DNA of 64,000 nt from the NCBI GenBank assembly GCA_023512345.1, contig JAILZT010000002.1, positions 1-64,000 on the forward strand, read 5' to 3'. A model generated the notes under the pieces. It was not told the origin of the DNA and did no database searches. It worked only from the letters and a program-made list of their open reading frames with translations. This DNA comes from Paenibacillus sp. GTDB taxonomy: Bacteria; Bacillota; Bacilli; Paenibacillales; Paenibacillaceae. A program made the position numbers and the translations under genes. Shown one piece after another: positions 19,713 to 29,048 of the stretch. Every line of letters begins with the position of its first letter. The stretch's first letter is position 1.

Positions 19713-20585
19713 TTATTCCTTTAGCTCCAGTAAAAAATCTCTTAAGCCCTCTCGCCAATGGCGAATATCCTGAAACCCGTTCGTCCGAATGGACAAATGC
19801 TCCATTACCGAGTTGCGCGGACGTGGTGCTGGCCGTGGAAACTGTTCTGTATCACAAGGCTTAAGCTTAGCTGTAAAGGTCAAACCTAGAATATCCTCTG
19901 CTTCTGCAAAAATAGCCCCTGTAAACTCATACCAAGTGCAGGCTCCGCTGTTGGAAGCATGGTAGACTCCATACTTTTCAGTTTGGATAAGTTCTAGTAA
20001 GAAATTCGCTAAATCCACAGTGTAGGTCGGAGAGCCTTTTTGGTCGTCTACCACTTGCAACAGCGGCTTTTCCTGGCCAAGCTTAAGAATCGTCTTTACG
20101 AAGTTATTGCCATACTTACCGTACACCCAAGAGGTTCGTACGATGAAATACTTGGATGAGAGGCTTTGTGCCAGTATCTCGCCTGCCCGCTTCGACTTCC
20201 CATATATACTCTGTGGGTCAGTATTATCATACTCATGGTAGGCTTGAGTTCCCATTCCGTCAAAAACATAATCTGTACTAATGTAAACCAGTTTTGATCC
20301 TACTTTTTCGGCAGCAAGCGCAACATTCCGAGTTCCTGTGGCATTAATTAGATATGCTGCATCAATGTCACTTTCAGCAGCATCTACCGCTGTATGGGCA
20401 GCGCAATGAATAACAACATCAGGAGTAAATTCTCCAATAATGTCTACGCACTGATCCAGATTGGTTATATCCATCTCTTGACGGTCACAACCAAGAACCT
20501 CATGACCTTCCTTTTGCAGAAGCAATACAACATCCTGCCCCAGCTGTCCGGCTGAACCTGTAACGAGTATCTTCATCTTTGCCAT
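19713..20585 (-). CDS. rmlD: dTDP-4-dehydrorhamnose reductase
   Basis: A 290-residue short-chain dehydrogenase with the NADPH motif TGSAGQLGQD near the start, the STDYVFDG segment and the catalytic YGKSK (YxxxK) typical of RmlD. It performs the last step of dTDP-L-rhamnose synthesis. Its ATG overlaps the rmlB stop (TAATG), showing translational coupling. It ends the rml unit before a terminator. Confidence 0.95.
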   Translation of the reverse strand: MAKMKILVTGSAGQLGQDVVLLLQKEGHEVLGCDRQEMDITNLDQCVDIIGEFTPDVVIHCAAHTAVDAAESDIDAAYLINATGTRNVALAAEKVGSKLVYISTDYVFDGMGTQAYHEYDNTDPQSIYGKSKRAGEILAQSLSSKYFIVRTSWVYGKYGNNFVKTILKLGQEKPLLQVVDDQKGSPTYTVDLANFLLELIQTEKYGVYHASNSGACTWYEFTGAIFAEAEDILGLTFTAKLKPCDTEQFPRPAPRPRNSVMEHLSIRTNGFQDIRHWREGLRDFLLELKE

Positions 20586-21607
20586 TATAAGGAGTCTCCT
20601 AGGCGACTGCCATATTGGAGCTCAGCGTATTTCTGATATTCACCGGATTGTATCCGAGCCCACCATTCTTTATTATTCAGATACCATTGTATCGTCTCTT
20701 TTATCCCGGTCTCGAAAGTATGCTTCGGTTTCCAGCCTAACTCATTCGTAATTTTGGTTGGATCTATACCATAACGACGATCATGACCTGGACGATCCTG
20801 GACATAAGTAATTAGTGACTCCGGCTTGCCCAGTTCCTGTAGTACGGTATTCACGATATGCACATTGGTCCGTTCATTGTTGCCACCAATATTATAAACC
20901 TCGCCATTCACACCCTCATGAATAACTAAATCGATAGCACTGCAGTGATCCTCAACATACAGCCAGTCCCGAATATTCAATCCGTCGCCATACACCGGCA
21001 AGGCCTGATCCGATAAAGCACGAGAGATCATCAGTGGAATCAACTTTTCAGGGAATTGGTATGGACCGTAATTGTTGGAACAGCGTGTAATATTAACTGG
21101 AAGTCCAAACGTTTCATGGTATGCACGTACAAGTAGATCCCCACCCGCTTTACTAGCGGAATAAGGACTGTTCGGAGTTAGCGGGGTTTCTTCAGTAAAT
21201 AGACCCGTAGCTCCCAAGGATCCATATACCTCATCGGTTGATACCTGTACAAACTTAGTTACACTATACTTCTTCGACGCATCCAACAGAACTTGCGTGC
21301 CCAGTACATTCGTCTTTACGAATACCTCAGGCTCCAAAATACTCCGGTCCACATGAGATTCAGCCGCAAAGTTGACCACTACATCAATACCTTGGCTCAT
21401 CAGAGAATCTATGGCCGTTGCATCGGTGATATCTGCTTTTACGAAACTATAATTAGGATTGCCCTCAATAGACTTCAAGTTCTCTAAATTCCCTGCATAA
21501 GTTAATGCATCTACGTTGATAATTTGATAATCAGGATGCTGCTGCAGCATGTATATTACAAAGTTACTGCCTATAAAGCCGGCCCCGCCGGTAACTAACA
21601 GTTTCAT
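20585..21607 (-). CDS. rmlB: dTDP-glucose 4,6-dehydratase
   Basis: A 340-residue extended SDR with GGAGFIGSNF at the N-terminus, the STDEVYGSLG active-site segment (Asp-Glu pair) and YSASK catalytic motif, all characteristic of RmlB. It turns dTDP-glucose into dTDP-4-keto-6-deoxyglucose using bound NAD. It lies between rmlC and rmlD in the order rmlA-C-B-D, common in Bacillales S-layer and rhamnan loci. Confidence 0.96.
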   Translation of the reverse strand: MKLLVTGGAGFIGSNFVIYMLQQHPDYQIINVDALTYAGNLENLKSIEGNPNYSFVKADITDATAIDSLMSQGIDVVVNFAAESHVDRSILEPEVFVKTNVLGTQVLLDASKKYSVTKFVQVSTDEVYGSLGATGLFTEETPLTPNSPYSASKAGGDLLVRAYHETFGLPVNITRCSNNYGPYQFPEKLIPLMISRALSDQALPVYGDGLNIRDWLYVEDHCSAIDLVIHEGVNGEVYNIGGNNERTNVHIVNTVLQELGKPESLITYVQDRPGHDRRYGIDPTKITNELGWKPKHTFETGIKETIQWYLNNKEWWARIQSGEYQKYAELQYGSRLGDSL

Positions 21608-21653
21608 GTATGAACCACCTTCTTCATCAATAAATGATACTTACTTTACTTGC

Positions 21654-22205
21654 CTATAGGTCAAAATTCAACTCCGCATCCTTTAACAAAGGAAGCCGTT
21701 GATCTTTATCTGAGAGACTCGGTGCAGATACCGGCCAATCTATACCTAACGCTGGATCATTCCATAATATGCCGCGATCATTCTCAGGGGAATAGTATTC
21801 GTCCACTTTATACAATACTTGTGTGTTAGGAACTAAAGTGCAGAAGCCATGAGCAAAGCCTTTTGGCACAAGCAGCTGACGTTTGTTGGACTCACTTAAA
21901 ATAACCCCAACCCATTGTCCAAATGTTGGTGAATTACGACGGATATCAACGATAACATCATAAATGACACCAGATAAAACCCGAATCAATTTGGTTTGAG
22001 CCTTTGGATTCAATTGGTAATGGAGACCGCGGAGCACCCCAACTTCTACAGATAAAGACTGGTTATCTTGAATAAAGTGATTATTAACACCTAGTCCGTG
22101 CATAATTTGTTCGTTGTAGCTTTCCATAAAAAAACCCCGATGATCGCCATGGACCACGGGTTCAAGTAGGCTTGCACCCTGTAATTTAAGAGGAGTTGCT
22201 TTCAT
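21654..22205 (-). CDS. rmlC: dTDP-4-dehydrorhamnose 3,5-epimerase
   Basis: A 183-residue cupin with the RmlC signature: GVLRGLHYQ (catalytic His), VDIRRNSPTFGQWVG, VPKGFAHGFCTL and the YSPENDRGILWNDPALGIDWP tail in two parts. The start ATG 22205 follows GGAGGAAC; a longer frame to 22223 would start inside that binding site. It performs the double epimerisation before RmlD. Confidence 0.95.
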   Translation of the reverse strand: MKATPLKLQGASLLEPVVHGDHRGFFMESYNEQIMHGLGVNNHFIQDNQSLSVEVGVLRGLHYQLNPKAQTKLIRVLSGVIYDVIVDIRRNSPTFGQWVGVILSESNKRQLLVPKGFAHGFCTLVPNTQVLYKVDEYYSPENDRGILWNDPALGIDWPVSAPSLSDKDQRLPLLKDAELNFDL

Positions 22206-22227
22206 AACGTATAGTTCCTCCATATGC

Positions 22228-22971
22228 TTATAATTTTAATTTCCCAAATGCATCTCCAAATACCAATTCCTGTGACAACTCATTCGCTCGTGCTAACGAA
22301 GAATGCGTACCCGCATCCGTCCACCAACCTTTAAGGATATCAAAGGTCAACTCATCACGATTAATATATGCATTATTAACATCAGTGATTTCTAATTCCC
22401 CGCGATTGGATGGCTTTAGGGTCTTCACTATATCAAATACTTTATGATCAAACATATAAATACCTGTTACCGCATAATTAGACTTCGGATGTTCCGGCTT
22501 TTCCTCAATAGAAATAATTCGCTCTCCTTGAAGCTCAGGTACACCAAATCGTTTAGGATCTTGAACTTCTTGTATGAGGATTTTAGCACCATTTTTCTGT
22601 TCCTGAAAATTATGGACATATGGGGTAATATCATCTTCGAAGACGTTATCCCCAAGGATAACTACCATTTGATCTTCACCGACAAAATGTTCAGCTAAAT
22701 CAAGAGCTTGAGCGATACCACCCGCTTCGTCCTGAACTTTATATGTAAAACAAACCCCCATATCTCGACCGCTGCCAAGCAAGTTTACTACATCACCCAT
22801 ATGGTCTTTGCCTGTAACAATGAGAATGTCATTAACTCCAGCTTGTTTAAGCTTAAACACAGAATGAAATATCATTGGATATTTACCAACGGGAAGTAGA
22901 TGTTTATTAGTGACTTTCGTTAAGGGGTAGAGGCGTGAGCCTGTACCACCTGCTAGGATTATGCCTTTCAT
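22228..22971 (-). CDS. rmlA: glucose-1-phosphate thymidylyltransferase (short form)
   Basis: A 247-residue nucleotidyltransferase with GIILAGGTGSRLYPLT (pyrophosphorylase loop), GDNVFEDD metal-binding motif and EEKPEHPKS. It is shorter than the classical 290-residue RmlA and lacks the C-terminal regulatory extension, like the RmlA-short group in Gram-positives. It makes dTDP-glucose. GGGGGA lies before its ATG, which overlaps the upstream GtrA-like gene by ATGA, so the rml genes are transcribed together with the export genes. Confidence 0.93.
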   Translation of the reverse strand: MKGIILAGGTGSRLYPLTKVTNKHLLPVGKYPMIFHSVFKLKQAGVNDILIVTGKDHMGDVVNLLGSGRDMGVCFTYKVQDEAGGIAQALDLAEHFVGEDQMVVILGDNVFEDDITPYVHNFQEQKNGAKILIQEVQDPKRFGVPELQGERIISIEEKPEHPKSNYAVTGIYMFDHKVFDIVKTLKPSNRGELEITDVNNAYINRDELTFDILKGWWTDAGTHSSLARANELSQELVFGDAFGKLKL

Positions 22972-23390
22972 AGTATTCCCCCTGTATCCTGCTTTGTGAC
23001 TCTAGAATTAAAAGCCCAATATTTATTTAATGCGAAGTTTAAAACAGGAACAACAAAAATCGAAACCACTTGGCCAACCATATAGTTCATAAGAAGAATA
23101 TGATCAAATGTAAAAAGGATAGATAAATTAACGAGTAATCCAAAAGAAGAGACAACAAAGTATTTCAGAAAAACTCCCAGATTAAAACCCTTTTTGAACG
23201 TCAAAATAGAATTCAAATAATATGAAATAATCAAGGAGAACAAAAAACCTATTGTCGATGACATCAAAGGATTAAAACCTACTAGTTCAGTAAGAAGCCA
23301 TAGTGTTCCGGTATGCACTGCTGTTCCTATCACACCAACAAAACCATATCGAACAAATTGGCTTGATAGTAATAAATTAAACTTGGTCAT
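22968..23390 (-). CDS. GtrA-like membrane protein
   Basis: A 140-residue protein with four predicted membrane helices and the family start FVRYGFVGVIGTAVH and end NFALNKYWAF, as in GtrA. GtrA proteins are thought to flip undecaprenyl-phosphate-linked sugars to the outer face. It overlaps the DUF2304 gene by 14 bases and lies beside a GtrB-like transferase, completing a GtrA/GtrB pair. Confidence 0.9.
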   Translation of the reverse strand: MTKFNLLLSSQFVRYGFVGVIGTAVHTGTLWLLTELVGFNPLMSSTIGFLFSLIISYYLNSILTFKKGFNLGVFLKYFVVSSFGLLVNLSILFTFDHILLMNYMVGQVVSIFVVPVLNFALNKYWAFNSRVTKQDTGGIL

Positions 23391-23733
23391 TATCGTTAGT
23401 GTCTTCTCTTAGTTTTTGTTCTAATAAAGCATTTCTTTGGATTAGTTCTTTTAGGTTATTACTTATTATTGAGATTTGCTGGCTTTGTCTTAGCAAAAGA
23501 ATCAAAGTAAACATTAAGGCTAATAAAAATAAAAGAGAGGGTGGGTATTCTATCCCCAAAATATGTGATACTGAGTCTATCATTTTCGGAAAAATAGAAA
23601 GAATAAAAACTATAATAGCTCCAACCATCCAAAACATACTTTCTTTTTCAGAAAAGAGGTTCTTCTTAACGCGATTATATACAAAAAATATTAGACCAAA
23701 ACCAATTAACACAAAAAATATTCTAGTAATCAT
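23377..23733 (-). CDS. DUF2304 membrane protein
   Basis: A 118-residue protein with three membrane helices and a short Gln/Leu-rich coiled tail (about 85-118). The pattern of helices, the FSEKESMFWMVG segment between them and its position between GtrA-like and GtrB-like genes match DUF2304, a family found in polysaccharide loci. AGGAGA precedes its ATG. Its role is unknown; it may assist the lipid-linked sugar transferase. Confidence 0.8.
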   Translation of the reverse strand: MITRIFFVLIGFGLIFFVYNRVKKNLFSEKESMFWMVGAIIVFILSIFPKMIDSVSHILGIEYPPSLLFLLALMFTLILLLRQSQQISIISNNLKELIQRNALLEQKLREDTNDNDQV

Positions 23734-23754
23734 TATTGAGTTCTCCTATTTGAA

Positions 23755-24489
23755 TTAATTATAAAAGGCTTGATTCGATGCAGCCTTTCGCTTGCTTAAG
23801 AGTATAAATATAATAGCATAGAACATTTTAATCATATACTTCATCGGTTTAATTAATCCACTATGCATACTAGTCCCGAACTCTCTATTTCTCATTTCCA
23901 CTGCGTATTCAGCAATTTTATAATTTTGCAATAACATTTCAATAATTAAGTTTGCATCTGGATATTCTGGGTACTTATTCATTTGGGCATACTTTTCAAA
24001 AACTGAATAATTCAAAACTTGAAAACCTGATGTTGGATCAGTAATATTCACTTTACAAATTTGTTTAATAATGCTTCTAAAAAAACCAGTGCCAATTTTC
24101 CTAAAGAAAGTATGGTTATAATTGTTCTCTGCTTTAAACCTAGAACCTATAACTATATCCGCATCTTGTTCTCTCATAATATCTAACAACTTACCAGCTT
24201 CAGAGGCTATGTGTTGCCCATCACCATCAAACTGAATAACAATCTCGTAGTTTTTTTCTACAGCATATTTGAACCCTGTTTGAAGCGCTCCTGAATACCC
24301 TAAATTAACGGGAAGAGAAAGAAACTTTATTCCTTTGATGCGCTTTAAAATATTTAGAGTATTATCAGTAGAACAGTCATTAACAACGAGAATATCAACA
24401 TCCTCCAAGTTATGCTGTACTTCAGTGATAACTTTAGTTATATTCTGTTCCTCATTAAATGCAGGAATAATTAAAAGAATTCGGGACAT
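23755..24489 (-). CDS. GtrB/DPM1-like polyprenyl-phosphate glycosyltransferase
   Basis: A 244-residue GT2 enzyme with ILLIIPAFNEEQNI, VVNDCSTDNT, IQFDGDGQH (DxD region) and DIVIGSRF, the pattern of dolichyl-phosphate mannose synthases and GtrB. It would move a sugar from a nucleotide donor to undecaprenyl phosphate for use outside the membrane. GtrA- and DUF2304-like genes follow directly, and a GT-C transferase that could use the product lies at 33596-34858. Confidence 0.88.
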   Translation of the reverse strand: MSRILLIIPAFNEEQNITKVITEVQHNLEDVDILVVNDCSTDNTLNILKRIKGIKFLSLPVNLGYSGALQTGFKYAVEKNYEIVIQFDGDGQHIASEAGKLLDIMREQDADIVIGSRFKAENNYNHTFFRKIGTGFFRSIIKQICKVNITDPTSGFQVLNYSVFEKYAQMNKYPEYPDANLIIEMLLQNYKIAEYAVEMRNREFGTSMHSGLIKPMKYMIKMFYAIIFILLSKRKAASNQAFYN

Positions 24490-24501
24490 AATTTTATCTC
24501 C

Positions 24502-25428
24502 TTATTGATCTGCTTTAATAATATCTATATTCTTATACGTTTCTGCTAAACCTTGTTCAATGGTGTAACTTGGTACCCAACCCAACTTATTAAAGATCTT
24601 AGTGTTATCCATGTAACTATCTTTTATATCTCCAGGTCTCTCCGGCATGTAAACTGTTTCAACTGTAGAGTTCGTTATATCTGATATTTTTCTAGCAATC
24701 TCATTAATATTAACCGGAGTATTTGTACTAATATTAAAAGTATCGTATTCCCCTTCATGCATAACTAAAACATTAGCGCTTACTACATCTTTAACATAAA
24801 TGAAATCTCTTGTTTGATTACCATCCCCATATATAACTGGAATAGCATCATTCAAGTATTTATTAAAAAATATTGATATTACGCCTCCTTCCCCTTTAGA
24901 ACTTTGACGTTCACCGTAAACATTGGAGAATCTTAATATCGTATATTTTAACTTACTAATATTACAGAATACCTTGATATAATTTTCTGGTGTATATTTA
25001 GAAATTCCGTAAAATGAAATTGGATTACTGATAAAATCCTCATTGATTGGAAGCTCTTCTGGATTACCATAAATAGCTGCGGAGGATGAATAAATAATTT
25101 TATTAACATTATATTTTGCACAGTGATTCAGTATATTTATAGTCCCAATTATATTAATACTAGCATCAAACTCTGGGATATTAATTGACTTTTGAACATC
25201 GACCTGAGCAGCTAAGTGAAAAACTATTTCTGGAGTATAGGTTTCAAATATTTGCGCTATATTGGGGTCACGAATATCCATTTCCACAAATTTTGCTTGT
25301 GGATTAAGATTCTTTAAGGAACCCGTAGATAAATTATCTATAACAATTACATGATGCTCTTCTTTGATGAGCCTATCAACTAGATGCGAACCAATAAAAC
25401 CGCACCCCCCAGTAACCATAACTCTCAT
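24502..25428 (-). CDS. NAD-dependent sugar epimerase/dehydratase (GalE-like)
   Basis: A 308-residue extended SDR with GGCGFIGSHLVDRL (NAD-binding), the Ser region SSSAAIYG and YGISK catalytic motif. It is closest in style to UDP-glucose/UDP-GlcNAc 4-epimerases of the GalE group. It likely supplies a nucleotide sugar for the glycan; the exact substrate is not readable. The coding sequence is A+T-rich like its upstream neighbours. Confidence 0.88.
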   Translation of the reverse strand: MRVMVTGGCGFIGSHLVDRLIKEEHHVIVIDNLSTGSLKNLNPQAKFVEMDIRDPNIAQIFETYTPEIVFHLAAQVDVQKSINIPEFDASINIIGTINILNHCAKYNVNKIIYSSSAAIYGNPEELPINEDFISNPISFYGISKYTPENYIKVFCNISKLKYTILRFSNVYGERQSSKGEGGVISIFFNKYLNDAIPVIYGDGNQTRDFIYVKDVVSANVLVMHEGEYDTFNISTNTPVNINEIARKISDITNSTVETVYMPERPGDIKDSYMDNTKIFNKLGWVPSYTIEQGLAETYKNIDIIKADQ

Positions 25429-25459
25429 ATATATAAACTCCTTCCAAAATTATTGTACT

Positions 25460-26713
25460 TCATTTAAACATTTTTTTGTGCATTCTGATGGATAAGTATA
25501 TTACTCTCCAAAAAAATAATTGTAATTCTATTAAAAAAGAGAACCTAACGGAAATCCTTTTGGGATTTTTGCAGAATTGGAGTAAGTCTTTTACAGCAGA
25601 AGACCATGAAAATTTAGAAGAATTATGATCAGTGTAGTAATTACCTTTTTCCTCTATAACCATTCTGATAATATGATTAGCCGTTTCAATCTCATCTTTA
25701 GGTTTAACCACAGTACCTAGATTATTTTTTTTAATTATTTCTGAGAATACATCTCCATCCGAAGCAATTATAGGTAGTTTGCACCAAATATAATCAAGTA
25801 ATCGTGTTCGGTAAGAGAATCTCGTTTCAAGGTGACTTTCATGTAGGGATATTCCGATATCTGCTTCTAGTAAAAAGTCACTTCTTTTTTCATATTCTAC
25901 CCAATCATTAAAAACCACAGTATCTTCTAATTTTAAATCTTTCCTTAGTTTTAGAAGACTCTTTAGTTTTTTTGGTTCACTTCCTACTGGTGGTTTTACT
26001 CCCATAAAGAAACACTTAACGTCAGTGCGCTCCTCTTTAACAATTGCCATAGCTTTGATTAAAGTCTCAGGGTCTAACCAATCCCATATTCCCCCACCCC
26101 AGACAACCACTTTATCTGTTTCACCTATAGTTGAATACATCCCTTTTAACACTCGATTTTGTTTTGTAGGAGAATATTCAGGAATTCCAAAAGGAACGAT
26201 TCCTATCAAGTTAGCAATATTCCTATCTATAGAATTATATAAGGAAGGCGTTATTTTTTGGCTGGAAAGCATACCTAACCAATAGTCTTTTTGCTTTTCG
26301 GATGCGCAGTAAAAATAATCACCTCGGATCAGCTGCTCTTTTATAACAGCTAATGTTGTAAAATGTTTAATCTTACTGGATATAGTATTTGATAACCCTT
26401 CAAGGTTCTCTAAATGAAAAGGATCATATAAATCAACAGCAATAGCTTTATTAAAATATTTTATGAACGGGTATTTCCATAGAGTTAACCCTTGTAATAA
26501 GACAGCATCACATTTCTTTAAACTCTTAATTAGATTTGAAATGGTGATTTTCATGATTGTAAAATCTTTGTTTTCTAGAAAATCTTCATTAGGTACAAGT
26601 AATATTATATTATTACTTTTTGATAATTCCTTAGAAATTTCCCAATACCTTATAGAGGGGCCAGACATATTCTTTTTAATAGCAGCAGGAGATATTATTA
26701 ATATGTTTTTCAT
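25460..26713 (-). CDS. family 4-type glycosyltransferase
   Basis: A 417-residue GT-B fold protein. The N-terminus (MKNILIISPAAIKKNMSGPSIRYWE) and the C-terminal domain with VVWGGGIWDWLDPETLIKA and ADIGISLHESHLETRFSYR match GT4-type enzymes. A short hydrophobic stretch at the end suggests membrane association. It probably adds an inner sugar to the lipid-linked glycan. Its start lies 3 bases after the methyltransferase stop. Strongly A+T-rich. Confidence 0.82.
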   Translation of the reverse strand: MKNILIISPAAIKKNMSGPSIRYWEISKELSKSNNIILLVPNEDFLENKDFTIMKITISNLIKSLKKCDAVLLQGLTLWKYPFIKYFNKAIAVDLYDPFHLENLEGLSNTISSKIKHFTTLAVIKEQLIRGDYFYCASEKQKDYWLGMLSSQKITPSLYNSIDRNIANLIGIVPFGIPEYSPTKQNRVLKGMYSTIGETDKVVVWGGGIWDWLDPETLIKAMAIVKEERTDVKCFFMGVKPPVGSEPKKLKSLLKLRKDLKLEDTVVFNDWVEYEKRSDFLLEADIGISLHESHLETRFSYRTRLLDYIWCKLPIIASDGDVFSEIIKKNNLGTVVKPKDEIETANHIIRMVIEEKGNYYTDHNSSKFSWSSAVKDLLQFCKNPKRISVRFSFLIELQLFFWRVIYLSIRMHKKMFK

Positions 26714-26716
26714 ATC

Positions 26717-27835
26717 TCAATTTCTACCTAATAATTTACTGTACCATCTTTTTTTTCTTTGTTGTTCCATCTCTTTTCTTGAATATTCCAATTGATTAAT
26801 TAGGTTTTCATATAATTCATTCTGTTTTTCAGCGGAATCTTGCATGTTTTTTAAATCCAACTTCAGCTTGTCCGATTCATTTTGGTAACGTAATAACTCA
26901 CCAGATATAGATGAATTTTCTTGCTTTATTTGAACATTAGCATCATTTAAATTTTCAACAGTAGTCAATAATTGTATATAGCTTTGCTCTAGTTTTTTAT
27001 AATCACCATCTTTATTCTCTATAATAGTCTCAATTTTTTCACTGTATTTTATTTGCATTTCCAATGTTTCTTTTTGATGATTGATATAGTTTTTTAATTC
27101 TAAAATCTCTTCTTCCATTATGTTCTTCTTAGATGTTGTTTCTTTTAGTAGATTAGCTTCAGAACAAATTTTTGATCTAACTATAAATTGATAAGTATTA
27201 GCTTCTGAATTATATTTATAGATATAATCAAGTATTTCTTTAGGATACAGTGAGACATTAGTAGCAAATTCAGAGAATTCAGGGTATATTTCCGTTTTCC
27301 CAACTATGTTTACTAAAAATCCTGCTCCTTCAAATAAATCAAATATTGTTTTTTTGGTAAAGAGTTTTAAATGCGTATTATCCAGTAGCCCAATCTTTTG
27401 GTATTGGAATTTCCCATCTAATAGATTTAACACTATGGAAGCATGTGCTACATTTGGTATTGATGAAAGTATTTCACCATTACCATTTAACAAGACCTTA
27501 CATTTTTCTAATACTAATTCTGGATTTTTCAAATGTTCTAAGACATCAGCAAAAACAATATAATCGTACGTTCCCCAAGTCTTTAAAATTTCAAAATCTA
27601 TTAGCTCTACATCTCCGATGAGCATCTTACCACAATACTGTCTTGCTATTTCAGCATCAGCTTCATTTATCTCTACACAATCAACATGACAACTCTTTTT
27701 TTCTTTTAGGATTTTTGTCATATAACCAGATGCACATCCAAACTCAAGTACTCTTGAACCATCTGTAATAAGATTAATAATCTTAGTAGCCGAGTTATCT
27801 TTAGAAAGGTCTACCTCATAATTATATTTTGACAT
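26717..27835 (-). CDS. SAM-dependent methyltransferase with long C-terminal coiled coil
   Basis: A 372-residue protein. Residues 1-215 are a class I methyltransferase with motif I VLEFGCASGYMT (about 29-40), acidic loop VEINEAD and post-motif YDYIVFADVLEHLKNPE. From about 225 to 363 there is a long heptad-rich, charged coiled coil, ending in a basic tail (QQRKKRWYSKLLGRN). It abuts the Wzt-like ATPase gene (1 base gap). Enzyme plus coiled coil next to an ABC glycan exporter recalls WbdD of E. coli O9a, where the coiled coil measures chain length and the modifying domain caps it; that parallel is an inference. It may instead methylate a sugar during synthesis. Confidence 0.82.
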   Translation of the reverse strand: MSKYNYEVDLSKDNSATKIINLITDGSRVLEFGCASGYMTKILKEKKSCHVDCVEINEADAEIARQYCGKMLIGDVELIDFEILKTWGTYDYIVFADVLEHLKNPELVLEKCKVLLNGNGEILSSIPNVAHASIVLNLLDGKFQYQKIGLLDNTHLKLFTKKTIFDLFEGAGFLVNIVGKTEIYPEFSEFATNVSLYPKEILDYIYKYNSEANTYQFIVRSKICSEANLLKETTSKKNIMEEEILELKNYINHQKETLEMQIKYSEKIETIIENKDGDYKKLEQSYIQLLTTVENLNDANVQIKQENSSISGELLRYQNESDKLKLDLKNMQDSAEKQNELYENLINQLEYSRKEMEQQRKKRWYSKLLGRN

Positions 27836-29038
27836 TTAATTCACTTCCCACTTATGATTTATAAGTACAATTCCTTCTCCCTTATAACTACTACTTATAA
27901 CATTAAAAGAGCCCAGTCCTGCTTTATAATCCAATCTCCCAATTGCTTCCTTCTCAAAAAAGCCTACATGTATATTATATGTGCCCGGAAAAAGATTTAA
28001 TTGATTATAGTGAATTAATATTTGGTTTTCCCCTAAACTTGGTTTAATTATTTCATTATCTAGCTTGGTATTCAGGCCACAAACACTCGTTCCGTCTGGT
28101 CCAAATATAGCAACACCTGCAACAATTTCCTCAATTGGTTTTAATAGATCATATTTTATCAAAACCGTCATTCCATCATTAATTTCAAACTGCTGTTTCT
28201 TATTTTTTGTCATGTATTCAAAAAAATTGGCTTCCAAAATATTAAGAGCCAAATCACTAGCATCTGTATCCTCTTTTAAATGTTTAGTATTTGTTACAAC
28301 ATCCTTTTTCATTTTCATAAAATCCTCAAAACGAGGAACTATTTGAATAGGGTCACCCTGCTCTCTTACAAGACCCTTATCAATCCAAACTACATAATCA
28401 CATATGTTCTTAACTGAGTAAGTATCATGGGAAACATAAATTATAGTCTTACCATTTTTTTTGAAATCTTTTATCTTTTCAATACACTTGAGCTGGAAAT
28501 ATAAATCACCCACTGCTAATGCTTCATCTACTATTAATATATCAGGATCAACGTTTATAGCCGATGCAAAAGCAAGCCTAACATACATACCCGAAGAGTA
28601 AGTTTTAACTGGCTTATTGATAAATTCGCCAATTTCCGCAAAATCTTCTATCGCTGGTAGCCTTACGTCCATTTCTTCTTTTGTAAAACCTTGAATAGCA
28701 CCATTCATATAAACATTTTCTTTACCTGTAAATTCAGGATTAAATCCTGCACCCAATTCTAACAAAGCTGATATCTTACCATTGACTGAAACTTCACCCT
28801 GAGTCGGTTTCAAAATTCCGCAAATAAGTTGTAACAATGTACTCTTTCCGCTACCATTTTCACCAATTAAGCCAATAGTTTGACCCTTCGGTATTTTTAA
28901 ATCAACACCTTTAAGTGCTGTGAAATCCTCTGAAAATTTCCTGCTTTCATAAAAAATTTCTTTCAATCTATTAATAGGATTGCTGTATGTTTTGAATTGT
29001 TTAGTAACATCTTTTATCTCAACTGCATAATTATTCAT
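27836..29038 (-). CDS. wzt: polysaccharide ABC exporter ATPase with C-terminal glycan-binding domain (Wzt-like)
   Basis: A 400-residue protein. Residues 1-245 are the ATPase: GENGSGKST (Walker A), YSSGMYVRLAFA signature, ILIVDEALAVGD (Walker B) and YVSHD. Residues about 260-400 form a beta-rich domain like the Wzt C-terminal carbohydrate-recognition module of E. coli O9a and O8. It works with the permease at 34848-35645 to export a lipid-linked glycan. The extra domain suggests the exporter reads a specific chain end, which fits the adjacent methyltransferase. Confidence 0.93.
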   Translation of the reverse strand: MNNYAVEIKDVTKQFKTYSNPINRLKEIFYESRKFSEDFTALKGVDLKIPKGQTIGLIGENGSGKSTLLQLICGILKPTQGEVSVNGKISALLELGAGFNPEFTGKENVYMNGAIQGFTKEEMDVRLPAIEDFAEIGEFINKPVKTYSSGMYVRLAFASAINVDPDILIVDEALAVGDLYFQLKCIEKIKDFKKNGKTIIYVSHDTYSVKNICDYVVWIDKGLVREQGDPIQIVPRFEDFMKMKKDVVTNTKHLKEDTDASDLALNILEANFFEYMTKNKKQQFEINDGMTVLIKYDLLKPIEEIVAGVAIFGPDGTSVCGLNTKLDNEIIKPSLGENQILIHYNQLNLFPGTYNIHVGFFEKEAIGRLDYKAGLGSFNVISSSYKGEGIVLINHKWEVN

Positions 29039-29048
29039 AAGCTACACC

